Of a stretch of DNA of 64,000 bases, positions 7,827-15,550 are shown one piece after another; positions within the stretch are counted from its first letter, which is position 1, and each line of letters begins with the position of its first letter. Location of the stretch: NCBI GenBank assembly GCA_035654655.1, contig DASRWI010000016.1:1-64000 (forward strand), read 5' to 3'. A program made the position numbers and the translations under genes. The notes beneath the pieces are model-generated. The model had not been told where the DNA came from, did not search any database, and saw nothing but the letters and a program-made list of their open reading frames with translations. The DNA comes from DASRWI01 sp035654655 (GTDB lineage Bacteria; Bacteroidota; Ignavibacteria; Ignavibacteriales; Ignavibacteriaceae).

Positions 7827-8708
7827 ATGGTAACCATAGTAGGAGGTTCAGGTAAAGTTGGAGGTAAAACAGGAAGACTGCTTTTATCCAAAGGTATTAA
7901 AGTTCGTCTCCTTGGCAGACACATAAATAAACTTGAACCTTATAAAAATGAAGGTGCAGATATTGCTATTGGTGATGTTACTGATGAAGCTTTTTTAATC
8001 GATGTATTTGAAGATGCTGATTTAATTGTAAGTATGATCCCAACTCATATGAAGATAAACAACCTTAGAGATTATCAAGATACTGTAAGTATCGCTCTAT
8101 GTAATGCAATTGTTAAATCAAATGTTAAAAGAGTCATAAATCTCAGTAGCTTAGGTGGACACACTGAAAAAAATACCGGAACCGTTGCTGGTTTAGCTCG
8201 ACATGAAACAAGATTGAATGCATTACCAGGGATTGATGTACTCCATTTAAGACCAACTTATTTTATGGAAAATCTTTTTGCACAAAAGTATTCCATACTT
8301 GCTATGAATGCTATGGTTTCATCACTTGAACCTGACCTTCAATTCCCAATGGTTGCAACTGATGATGTTGCGGCTGAATTATCTGAACTAATTATTAAAG
8401 ATAATTTTAGAGGTAAGCATGTAATTTATTTATTGGGACCAAGAGACTATAGTATGAATGAAGCAGCAAAAATTATTGGAAAAGAAATTGGCAAACCTGA
8501 TTTAAAATATATTAAAGTTACCTATGAAGAAGAGAAAAAAGGATTGGTTGATGCCGGTATTCCTGAAAGTTTAGCTGAAGGTTTTGTCGGATTATCTAAA
8601 GGTATTAATGATAAAGTTTTATATGAAAAAAGAACTCCGGAGAATACCACTCCAACTACTTTGGAAGAATTTGCAAAATTATTTGCTATGATTTATGGTA
8701 CTTCATAA
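7827..8708 (+). CDS. NmrA-like NAD(P)-binding oxidoreductase (atypical SDR)
   Basis: A 293-residue Rossmann-fold protein. The N-terminal GGSGKVG motif (VTIVGGSGKVGGKTGRLLL) binds the dinucleotide, and RLLGR fits an NADP-type second strand. INLSSLGGH resembles the strand bearing the active-site serine, but no clear Tyr-x3-Lys pair follows. The downstream LHLRPTYFMENLF segment is typical of NmrA/isoflavone-reductase-like proteins. The substrate cannot be told. The start has a strong GGAG site. It seems monocistronic: a hairpin at 8712-8731 follows and the next gene is convergent. Confidence 0.75.
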   Translation: MVTIVGGSGKVGGKTGRLLLSKGIKVRLLGRHINKLEPYKNEGADIAIGDVTDEAFLIDVFEDADLIVSMIPTHMKINNLRDYQDTVSIALCNAIVKSNVKRVINLSSLGGHTEKNTGTVAGLARHETRLNALPGIDVLHLRPTYFMENLFAQKYSILAMNAMVSSLEPDLQFPMVATDDVAAELSELIIKDNFRGKHVIYLLGPRDYSMNEAAKIIGKEIGKPDLKYIKVTYEEEKKGLVDAGIPESLAEGFVGLSKGINDKVLYEKRTPENTTPTTLEEFAKLFAMIYGTS

Positions 8709-8711
8709 AAA

Positions 8712-8731
8712 AGGCGGTTTAAAAACCGCCT
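8712..8731 (-). terminator. Rho-independent terminator between convergent genes
   Basis: AGGCGGTTT (8712-8720), two-base centre, AAACCGCCT (8723-8731), a 9-bp GC-rich stem. On the minus strand it is followed by a run of at least seven T, a classic terminator for the SecB-like gene. On the plus strand the tail is AAACTTTATTC, so it may also serve the NmrA-like gene less efficiently. Confidence 0.85.
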
Positions 8732-8736
8732 AAACT

Positions 8737-9198
8737 TTATTCTTTCTCTTCCCTATTCTGCTTTTCGATTGCATTTTCAATGACTTCATCAATATCAATT
8801 ATAGGCATAAGATATTGGCCATAAGGGAAAGAGCCTGAAATCGTTGCGAGGTATCCCCTCATATAATCGATAACCATAGGTAAGGCGGTATAAAGAAGAT
8901 ATCCATCAATCTCAACATCTTTTTTGCTTTCAGCATTTTCAAGATCAAAAAATGCTTCGCAGGAAACATAATAACTATACCCGGGATGTAAATCCTCCTC
9001 TTCAAAATTACAAGTTAAGTCCAGCTCAATTCTTATGCTGTCAGATTTCTCAGTTGTTTGAATATCAAAATCAACTTCAACAGGCTGGTTAAGAATTTCA
9101 CCTTCTTCTTCAGATGCTGCTTCGTATGGTATATATGTAAAGTTTAAAGATAAGATTGAAAATTCTTTAATTGATAGTTCCATTTGTTTCTTAGTCAT
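8737..9198 (-). CDS. SecB-like protein-export chaperone
   Basis: Acidic 153-residue protein with the layout of SecB: an N-terminal beta-rich half (IKEFSILSLNFTYIPYE, then VEVDFDIQTT), and a C-terminal helix and loop (LPMVIDYMRGYLATISGSFP then YLMPIIDID) that parallels the SecB pattern FPYARECI...RGTFPQLNLAPVNFD. SecB forms tetramers that keep preproteins unfolded for SecA. The match is remembered family resemblance without alignment, and divergent SecB-like proteins also act in toxin-antitoxin systems. No toxin is adjacent, so general export is more likely. An AGG site supports the first ATG; the second, six codons in, is also possible. A strong terminator follows. Confidence 0.55.
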   Translation of the reverse strand: MTKKQMELSIKEFSILSLNFTYIPYEAASEEEGEILNQPVEVDFDIQTTEKSDSIRIELDLTCNFEEEDLHPGYSYYVSCEAFFDLENAESKKDVEIDGYLLYTALPMVIDYMRGYLATISGSFPYGQYLMPIIDIDEVIENAIEKQNREEKE

Positions 9199-9289
9199 CT
9201 TAATACCTGCTTTAATAATTTAAATAATCTTGATTTAGATAATATAATAATTTTTGTTTTCTTTTGTCTTATAGCTCAAGAATTATTAT

Positions 9290-10231
9290 TTAATTTGTAT
9301 TAGCGATATCCTGTATATATTGTGGTACTTCAGGCTCGCCGGCAAAAAATTCTTTTTTTACTCCTGCTGATATTGCCCACCTATGCAGCCAGGATATACC
9401 GGCATTTTTAACAAAGGTATCTTTCATTGTTGAATAAGCATTATCTTTTAAAGCTTCATCGAGGGAAATAAAATTGTAATCCAATTCTTTGATCATATCA
9501 AATATTTTATCCAGATTATCTGCATTCAATCTGTTAGCATGCATTAATAAAATTTGATTAATATTTCTTCCTATTAGTTTTTGCGATTGTTCCTGATAAT
9601 ATAGAATGTACTTCTTCATATAATCAACATAATCATTAGATATTTTCCTTAACATTGCTGTATCTTGCTTAACCCACGATATTTCATATGCTCTGGCAAT
9701 AAGCCAATCTGAATTATCCACTGTTACAGGAGCAACTTCATATCCTCTTTGCCTTAAAAATTCAGAGGAAGAATCTCTTAATCCTAAACTTAATCCTGTA
9801 TGCAAAAAAGGATGACGGAAATATTTTACATTCTGATTTCTTGAACCAAGAATTTCTTTCAAAGTTTTTTCACCATTTATGACTTCATTCTCAAACTCAG
9901 ATAAAGTAATTTGGTTCAAACTTTTATGACCATAAGTATGATTTCCAAGAGTAAGCCCTTTGTCTATCCATTTTTCCATTAGATTTTTTAAAGTAGAATT
10001 ATATTCTCCATTTCTTGTGAAACCATTTTCAATTACAAATCCAGTTGCAGGCACAGAATACTTTTTGCACTTATCAATAATATTGCTAATTATATAATTA
10101 TAATTCATTTCATTATTTATGGATGTTACAACAGGCAGGTCATCAATAGTAATAGCGATATTGTTTTGTGAGTTCTGAGGAATCAATTTAATTGTAAATA
10201 GGATAAGGACAATCAATAATTTTAACTTCAT
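9290..10231 (-). CDS. Secreted polysaccharide deacetylase (NodB-like)
   Basis: A 313-residue exported protein with a signal peptide (MKLKLLIVLILFTIKLIPQN). NodB homology motifs are visible: IAITIDDLP supplies the metal/catalytic Asp pair (motif 1) and NHTYGHKS is the H-x3-H zinc motif (motif 2). RHPFLHTG matches motif 3 (R-x-P) and LLMHANR matches motif 5. These enzymes remove N- or O-acetyl groups from chitin, peptidoglycan or xylan; the substrate here is unknown. It stands alone between the SecB-like gene and the divergent S46 peptidase. Confidence 0.85.
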   Translation of the reverse strand: MKLKLLIVLILFTIKLIPQNSQNNIAITIDDLPVVTSINNEMNYNYIISNIIDKCKKYSVPATGFVIENGFTRNGEYNSTLKNLMEKWIDKGLTLGNHTYGHKSLNQITLSEFENEVINGEKTLKEILGSRNQNVKYFRHPFLHTGLSLGLRDSSSEFLRQRGYEVAPVTVDNSDWLIARAYEISWVKQDTAMLRKISNDYVDYMKKYILYYQEQSQKLIGRNINQILLMHANRLNADNLDKIFDMIKELDYNFISLDEALKDNAYSTMKDTFVKNAGISWLHRWAISAGVKKEFFAGEPEVPQYIQDIANTN

Positions 10232-10361
10232 AATCTTTTCTTTTGTTTAGGACATATAAAGCAAAATAAATTAAAAAAGTAAAGTCCTTTAAAGTGCTTT
10301 TATTCAAATAGCTATTTGACCATTTATCATTATTTTTCTTTAATAAATCCCATAAAAGAAT

Positions 10362-10369
10362 TAAGTTTG
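10362..10369 (+). promoter_or_regulatory. Putative -7 promoter element of the S46 peptidase gene
   Basis: TAAGTTTG is an exact TAnnTTTG match, placing the transcript start about 30 bases before the ATG at 10407. No clear TTTG was found at the -33 spacing. Confidence 0.45.
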
Positions 10370-10406
10370 CTAATAATTTAAAATTACTGTCACTATAAGG
10401 AAAATT

Positions 10407-12584
10407 ATGAATAAAAATCTAAAAGCTTCTTATGCACTCATAGTATTATTCTTTACATTGTTTGCATTCGGCTGTTCAACGTCAAGTAACGTTATTGAAC
10501 AGAGCGGCACTTCAGCTCAGGGAAAACAATGGTTTAATCCCGATACTGTTAAAGCCGGAAAATATGATACAGGTACAATGTGGACTTTCGAGTTTCCTCC
10601 TCTTCAATACTTCAAAGAAACTTATAACTTTACTCCGGACCAGGAATGGTTAGACAATACACGTATGTCTGCATTACGTTTTGCTACATACTGTTCTGCA
10701 TCTTTTGTTTCTGAAGATGGATTAGTAATGACTAACAACCATTGCGGCAGAGAAAGCATTACTAATGTTACCAAAGAAGGTGAAAACTTACAGGATGAAG
10801 GTTTCTTTGCAGCAACTTTAGATCAGGAAAGAAAAGTACCGGGTCTTTTTGTCGACCAGTTGGTTCTTTACAGAGATGTTACTGCCGAAGTTCAATCAGC
10901 AATGGATAAGGGAACAACAGATAAAGAAAAATATCAGAACCAGCAGAAAGCTATAAATGATATTGAGAAAAGAGTTGCAGATGAAACTAAATTAGAAGTT
11001 TCAATTACTCCATTATTCAATGGCGGAAAATATTCACTATATGGTTATAAAAGATATACTGATGTTCGTTTAGTTTTTAATCCTGAAACTCAGCTAGGAT
11101 ATTTTGGCGGCGACCCTGATAACTTTACTTATCCAAGATATAATATGGATTGCACATTCTTCAGAGTCTACGATGAAAATGGTAAACCATTAAAAACTAA
11201 AAATTATTTTAAATGGAGCCAAGGCGGACCTAAATTGGGTGAACCTTTATTTGTAGTTGGTAACCCTGGTTCAACCAGCAGATTAAATACAATTGCTCAA
11301 TTAGAATTCACAAGAGATATCTCATATCCGCGTACTATTGAACTGTTAGATGGTTTAATTAAAATATATGATAAGAAAATTGCTGAAGAACCAAAGAATG
11401 AAGAATTAAGAAATACATATCTTAATTATACAAATTCTTACAAAGCTATCAGCGGTATGTTAGCAGGATTAAGAGACCCTTATTTAATGGCTCGCAAAAT
11501 GGATTTTGAAAAGAAATTTAAAGAAGCTGTTCATAATGATGCTGACTTAAACAAAAAATATGGTGACTTATGGTCAAATCTTGAAAGCTCAAGAGGAGCT
11601 TTAAAGGAATATTCCAATGAAGCATTTGCTTTGAACTACCGTAATCCAATTTCTTCTTCTCAGTATTTTATGATTGCTCAGGATGTTATTGATATTGCAA
11701 CACAACTTCAAATGCCTGAAAATCGAAGAGATGAAGAATTTAAAGGTGCTGCATTAGATACTTTGGTAAATAATATTTATCCTTCTGATTTTGATGCAGA
11801 GCTTCAAAGAGCAGTCCTTGAAAAACAAATTGAAAGAATGATTAAGTTCATTCCTAATTCAGATGTAGTTAAAAAAATAACTGGCGGCAATACCAATCCA
11901 ACTAAAGCAGTTGATTATATGCTAAGCACTTCAAAAATTTCTACACCTGAAAAAGTTAAAAACTTCTTAAAGACAAGTCCTGACCAAATTTTGAAAACAG
12001 ATGATCCGTTCATTTACTTCATAACTAACACAGATGCAAGAAGAAAAGAATTAGGTCAAAAGACTACCGAAATTACACAAAGAGAAGCATCTTATAATCA
12101 AGAATTAGGTAGAGCTCTATTTGAAGTATATGGGACTTCAATTCCACCTGATGCTACATTCACATTAAGAATTTCTGATGGTGTTATGAAGGGATTTCCA
12201 TATAACGGAACCGAAGCTCCACCTGTAACAACATTCTATGGTTTATATGATAGATACTATTCATTTGGAAAAGAATTCCCATTTAGCTTACCAAAGAGAT
12301 GGCAAAATCCTCCTGCTGAATTTGATTTATCAACACCATTTAACTTTGTTTCAACAAATGATATCATTGGTGGAAACTCAGGAAGTCCTATCATTAATAA
12401 AAATAGAGAAATCGTAGGACTTGCATTTGACGGCAACATTCAAAGTTTACCCGGAAACTTCATCTTCACAACTGAAGAAAACAGATGCGTTGGTGTTCAC
12501 TCAGAAGGTATGGTTGAAGCAATCCGTGACTTATATAAAGCTACAAGATTATCTGATGAATTGATAAATGGTAAAATAAAATAA
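10407..12584 (+). CDS. S46-family dipeptidyl-peptidase, DPP7-like
   Basis: A 725-residue exported serine peptidase that cleaves dipeptides from the N-terminus of oligopeptides, for uptake as food. His112 sits in TNNHCGRES and Ser658 in GGNSGSP; FTYPRYNMDCTFFRVYDENG is the conserved S46 block between them. The residue 18 after the catalytic Ser is Gly (FDGN). In characterised S46 enzymes this position is Gly in DPP7 (hydrophobic P1) and Arg in DPP11 (acidic P1), so DPP7-like specificity is inferred. The N-terminus has a signal with FAFGC, so it may be a lipoprotein (Cys23). A strong terminator follows. Another dipeptidyl peptidase (DPP4 type) lies at 47185-49368. Confidence 0.92.
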   Translation: MNKNLKASYALIVLFFTLFAFGCSTSSNVIEQSGTSAQGKQWFNPDTVKAGKYDTGTMWTFEFPPLQYFKETYNFTPDQEWLDNTRMSALRFATYCSASFVSEDGLVMTNNHCGRESITNVTKEGENLQDEGFFAATLDQERKVPGLFVDQLVLYRDVTAEVQSAMDKGTTDKEKYQNQQKAINDIEKRVADETKLEVSITPLFNGGKYSLYGYKRYTDVRLVFNPETQLGYFGGDPDNFTYPRYNMDCTFFRVYDENGKPLKTKNYFKWSQGGPKLGEPLFVVGNPGSTSRLNTIAQLEFTRDISYPRTIELLDGLIKIYDKKIAEEPKNEELRNTYLNYTNSYKAISGMLAGLRDPYLMARKMDFEKKFKEAVHNDADLNKKYGDLWSNLESSRGALKEYSNEAFALNYRNPISSSQYFMIAQDVIDIATQLQMPENRRDEEFKGAALDTLVNNIYPSDFDAELQRAVLEKQIERMIKFIPNSDVVKKITGGNTNPTKAVDYMLSTSKISTPEKVKNFLKTSPDQILKTDDPFIYFITNTDARRKELGQKTTEITQREASYNQELGRALFEVYGTSIPPDATFTLRISDGVMKGFPYNGTEAPPVTTFYGLYDRYYSFGKEFPFSLPKRWQNPPAEFDLSTPFNFVSTNDIIGGNSGSPIINKNREIVGLAFDGNIQSLPGNFIFTTEENRCVGVHSEGMVEAIRDLYKATRLSDELINGKIK

Positions 12585-12605
12585 AATATATATTATTCGA
12601 TTTAC

Positions 12606-12637
12606 AAAGCCGCATCCATTCAGGTGCGGCTTTTTTT
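12606..12637 (+). terminator. Rho-independent terminator of the S46 peptidase gene
   Basis: AAAGCCGCA (12606-12614) pairs with TGCGGCTTT (12625-12633), followed by a run of T to 12637. It lies 22 bases after the stop codon. Confidence 0.92.
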
Positions 12638-13084
12638 ATGAAATAATCCCCCATGATTGAAATCGTGGGCTAACTTTAAAAATTATTTTTCTGGTTAGCC
12701 TATGAATTCATTAATAGGTCTATTCTAAAGTTTTAAAACTAGCAACTCAGAGAGTTGCATCAGGAGTAACAAGGAGATAAAAAAGAGATTTAGCAAGACG
12801 GAGACTTGCATCAGGAATTTAATATTTAGTATTGTAACCCATCCCCTGCCCCCTTCCCTAACAGAGGGAAGGGGAATTTTTTTTCATAGGTTTTTCTACT
12901 ACTGACGCAAACCTCTGGTTTGCTAAACCCAAAAATGTACTGAATTTAAAATGTTATATTCTCAATAAATTATGGTTATTGAAAGCGTAGCGTCTCAGCA
13001 GGACAGAGGGCCACATGCCTTTCATCAATCATTATTAACATCATTTATATTAACCTACAATCCTATAAATACATCAGGTTCATA
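12638..13084. repeat. Intergenic mosaic of short palindromic repeats
   Basis: 447 bases with no gene but at least six palindromic units in a row. They are CCCATGATT/AATCGTGGG (about 12650-12669, one G-T pair), GGCTAAC ... GTTAGCC with CCTAT...ATAGG (about 12668-12720), GCAACTC-aga-GAGTTGC (12742-12758), GCAAGAC-gga-GACTTGC (12793-12809), CCCCTTCCCT-aacag-AGGGAAGGGG plus eight T (12850-12884), and GCAAACC-tct-GGTTTGC (12907-12923). Two of the GCAA units share the tail ATCAGGA. The final part (about 12980-13030) is a further stretch I recall as a dispersed sequence. Such units resemble REP/MITE-type elements; copies elsewhere in the genome are presumed, not seen. Confidence 0.65.
12850..12884 (+). 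terminator. Strong GC-rich hairpin with T-run inside the repeat mosaic
   Basis: CCCCTTCCCT (12850-12859), loop AACAG, AGGGAAGGGG (12865-12874), AA, then eight T (12877-12884). In form it is a rho-independent terminator on the plus strand, though it lies far (265 bases) from the preceding gene, which has its own terminator. It may be a dispersed repeat that incidentally stops transcription. Confidence 0.55.
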
Positions 13085-14854
13085 ATGAAATTAATATTAA
13101 CATTAATTTGTTTCACAATACCCCTTTTTTCTCAAGGAAGATTTAAACCTTCTCAAAACAATTCCGATGAATACCTTAGGGCATTAGTCATTTTTGTTCA
13201 GTTCAGCAATGATAATTCAGATGTAATTAATTGGCCAAGCGGTAAACTCCCTAACTATGCAAACAATATTTTTGATAATAAGGTAGGTAAAAAATATAGA
13301 GACTCAACAGTTTCAGATTACTTCAGCAAAATGTCCAATGGAAAATTTGATTTCATAGCAGATGTTTATCCTGATTTAGTTAGAGTTGAAAAAGACTCTA
13401 CATACGGTGAATGCAACTTGCAGGTACTTCATAAAATAGATAATGAAATTAAAGATTTTAAAAAATATGATAATTGGAAAAATGAAAATGGTAAATTTAT
13501 CTTTAAGGAAGGTAATGGTGATGGTTATGTAGATATGCTTTTCATTATCTATCGCAACACTGATAATAAAAAATTTGGAGTTGCAGGGGGTATGGCTAAT
13601 TTAGGTTTTAGCAAAGATTTTCTTACTCACGATAAACTTAAAATAAATGGAAGTGGACCAGGTATTCAAGGTTCAGGGGTGACATCAATCGTCAGAAATA
13701 AAATGTATAACGCATTTATGATTACTCCCCATCTTTCTCATGAATACGGCCATTATCTTTTTGGCTCAGGACATACAAGAATCAGCGGTTTAATGACAGG
13801 TGAACCATATGGTTATTGGGGAGGAACCTTAGCAATGTCAAGCTGGGAAAAAAATTTTCTTGGTTATAATAATTTTATAGATGCAAATTCTGATGGATAT
13901 ACTAAAGACCTTCGTGATTTCGTCAAAACAGGTGAAGCTATCAGAGTTTCAATTCCAATTAATAACTCAAATTCCGGTGAATACTTTTTGATTGAAAATC
14001 ATCAAAGAATAAGTATGTATGACAGAGTAATTATGGGTGGAGCTCTTGCCGGTGATTGGAGACCTAATTATACAATTGGTAAAGGTATTTACATCTGGTA
14101 TGTGACAAATGGAAATAATTTTCCTCCAAACATTGTTTCTATTCAGGCAGATGGCAGTTGGGATTGGCAGCCTGCAGAAAAAATTGTTATGCCTGAAGGG
14201 TGGCCTCCTACTTTAACAGATATTAAAAAAGTCCAACCGGATATTTATTTAAATACAGGTAAAGGTGATAGAAATGCTGATTTACTTGGAGTGGGTGCAC
14301 AGGATAAATGGCATAATATAAATCCATTAACTAAAAAAGTTGAGTTAACAAGAGAAGTTATGGGAAATGAGACTGATGCTTTTAATATTAACTATAATAA
14401 TCAGATTACTCCATGGAGTAATCCAAGCACAACAAAGTTGGAAGGTAAAAAGGAAGTTTTAACAAACATTGCGATTGAACTTGTTGAACAAAATGGAAAT
14501 AATATAAAAGTTAAAGTTTATGGTAAATATGAAAGCTGTCTTGCACTTCCTCCTTCCAAACCACAGAGTTTATCTGTTGAATTAAAAAACAATCATCCTT
14601 CATTAACTTGGATTTCTAATAAAGAACCTGATTTAATGAAATATAAAGTTTATAGAGCCGAGACAAATGGAGAAGAACCGAAAGATTTCAAATCAGTTGG
14701 TGAAATAAATTCTTCTTCCAATCCTAAGATGAATTGGATAGATGAAAAAATAAATATTAAGAATGGAAATGGAAAAATGTTTTATAAGATATCAGCAGTA
14801 GATAAAACTTCAAAAGAGTCTCAGTTATCAGATTATGATTGGATAGCATATTAA
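13085..14854 (+). CDS. Secreted M6-like metallopeptidase with C-terminal fibronectin III-like domain
   Basis: A 589-residue exported protein with a signal peptide (MKLILTLICFTIPLFSQGRF). The zinc motif is H219-E-Y-G-H223 followed by YLFGSG-H230, giving HExxH-x6-H, close to but longer than the usual M6/InhA HExxHxxGxxD/H spacing. The following LMTGEPYGYWGG and MSSWEKNFLGY match the M6 pattern of a Met-turn-like segment and the W-E/LGY block. DGYVDMLFIIYR upstream is also typical. Residues from about 490 onward (PPSKPQSLSVEL ... KYKVYRAE) form a fibronectin III-like domain. No T9SS sorting tail is present, so release or surface attachment is unclear. It probably digests extracellular proteins, feeding the dipeptidyl peptidases encoded nearby. 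Confidence 0.75.
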   Translation: MKLILTLICFTIPLFSQGRFKPSQNNSDEYLRALVIFVQFSNDNSDVINWPSGKLPNYANNIFDNKVGKKYRDSTVSDYFSKMSNGKFDFIADVYPDLVRVEKDSTYGECNLQVLHKIDNEIKDFKKYDNWKNENGKFIFKEGNGDGYVDMLFIIYRNTDNKKFGVAGGMANLGFSKDFLTHDKLKINGSGPGIQGSGVTSIVRNKMYNAFMITPHLSHEYGHYLFGSGHTRISGLMTGEPYGYWGGTLAMSSWEKNFLGYNNFIDANSDGYTKDLRDFVKTGEAIRVSIPINNSNSGEYFLIENHQRISMYDRVIMGGALAGDWRPNYTIGKGIYIWYVTNGNNFPPNIVSIQADGSWDWQPAEKIVMPEGWPPTLTDIKKVQPDIYLNTGKGDRNADLLGVGAQDKWHNINPLTKKVELTREVMGNETDAFNINYNNQITPWSNPSTTKLEGKKEVLTNIAIELVEQNGNNIKVKVYGKYESCLALPPSKPQSLSVELKNNHPSLTWISNKEPDLMKYKVYRAETNGEEPKDFKSVGEINSSSNPKMNWIDEKINIKNGNGKMFYKISAVDKTSKESQLSDYDWIAY

Positions 14855-14869
14855 CGGTTTAAAAATAAG

Positions 14870-14892
14870 AAAACCGCTCAAAGAACGGTTTT
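14870..14892. terminator. Hairpin between convergent genes
   Basis: AAAACCG (14870-14876), nine-base loop, CGGTTTT (14886-14892). A competing upstream copy ACGGTTT at 14854-14860 can pair with the same AAACCG arm. The right arm reaches the stop codon of the minus-strand DUF2188 gene. It probably ends transcription from both sides. Confidence 0.6.
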
Positions 14893-15149
14893 CAAACCCC
14901 TTCGTCATTTTCATCATTAAAGTCGGGTATATTATCCTTTGATGGAAGAGGGTCAATACCATAAGCTCCTAAATTATCAATAGTTCCATCTTCTCTAAGA
15001 ATAACAATACCTGAATCATCAGCCATTGCAATTTCTTTTGCTACCTCTATAGCTTCTTCACGGGTATCGTGAACTGAAGTTATATCCTGTGAATGCTCTC
15101 CTTTTACTGCCCATTTGCCTTCAAAAGGCATAATAAATTGCGTTGCCAT
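14892..15149 (-). CDS. DUF2188 family small protein
   Basis: An 85-residue protein matching DUF2188: WAVKGEHSQDITSVHDTREE, AKEIAMADDSGIVILREDG, with an acidic tail. The family is found across bacteria without a firm biochemical role. I start it at the ATG at 15149 because GAGG lies six bases upstream; a longer reading from a TTG at 15161 would overlap that site. Its leader holds a hairpin followed directly by seven T and the ribosome site, suggesting control by attenuation. It is transcribed alone. Confidence 0.75.
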   Translation of the reverse strand: MATQFIMPFEGKWAVKGEHSQDITSVHDTREEAIEVAKEIAMADDSGIVILREDGTIDNLGAYGIDPLPSKDNIPDFNDENDEGV

Positions 15150-15159
15150 ATACATCCTC

Positions 15160-15236
15160 AAAAAAATATACCACCCTTAAATAATTTGCCTCAACCTTCA
15201 AAGGAATTTATTAAGGGTGGTACCTTAGGAGCCACC
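15160..15236 (-). promoter_or_regulatory. Attenuator-like leader of the DUF2188 gene
   Basis: Read on the minus strand, a 12-bp perfect stem TACCACCCTTAA / TTAAGGGTGGTA (15222-15211 with 15180-15169, 30-base loop) is followed by TATTTTTTT and at once by the GAGG ribosome site of the gene. Just before it, GGTGG (15236-15232) can pair instead with CCACC (15220-15216), which belongs to the first arm of the stem. So a terminator and a competing antiterminator can be drawn. No known riboswitch class was recognised. Confidence 0.5.
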
Positions 15237-15550
15237 AAAAAATTTCTTGAAAGTCGTTAATAACTAACAATTTTTAACATATTCTCATTACCTAAACATC
15301 TAAAAATCTTCGCCTATTCACGACCTGCATTTACAATTATAAAAAGTTTTTTCAAATAATATGTGATTTAAAACTTATATAAAGTTGAACTCACATTTTT
15401 ATAAAAAAGCTTATTTCTTCAATATTTCTCTTGTATTTTATATTTTAAGTTGACACATTTGAACTAAAGAAAATTAAAAAGAAATTTATTCATCGAATAT
15501 GATATACCTTTTCTCCAAAAGGAATATCACAAGAAATCAGGAGTCTTTAT
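15237..15550. other. Intergenic region upstream of the Crp/Fnr gene
   Basis: AT-rich, no gene. It should contain the divergent promoters of the DUF2188 gene and the Crp/Fnr regulator, but no exact TAnnTTTG match was found on either strand. Nothing else was seen. Confidence 0.4.

Noticed and set aside
8737..9198. Toxin-antitoxin-chaperone module around the SecB-like gene
   Set aside because: Neighbours are an NmrA-like reductase and a polysaccharide deacetylase; no toxin or antitoxin frame is adjacent.
12638..13084. CRISPR-like array suggested by repeated short hairpins
   Set aside because: Units differ in length and sequence, spacing is irregular, and no cas genes are near; palindromic REP-like units explain it better.
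15211..15224. AGGGTGGTACC on the plus strand resembles the T-box antiterminator consensus
   Set aside because: No specifier stem, no aminoacyl-tRNA synthetase or amino-acid gene downstream on that strand, and the lineage is not one where T-boxes are usual. The sequence is explained by the palindromic leader of the minus-strand DUF2188 gene.
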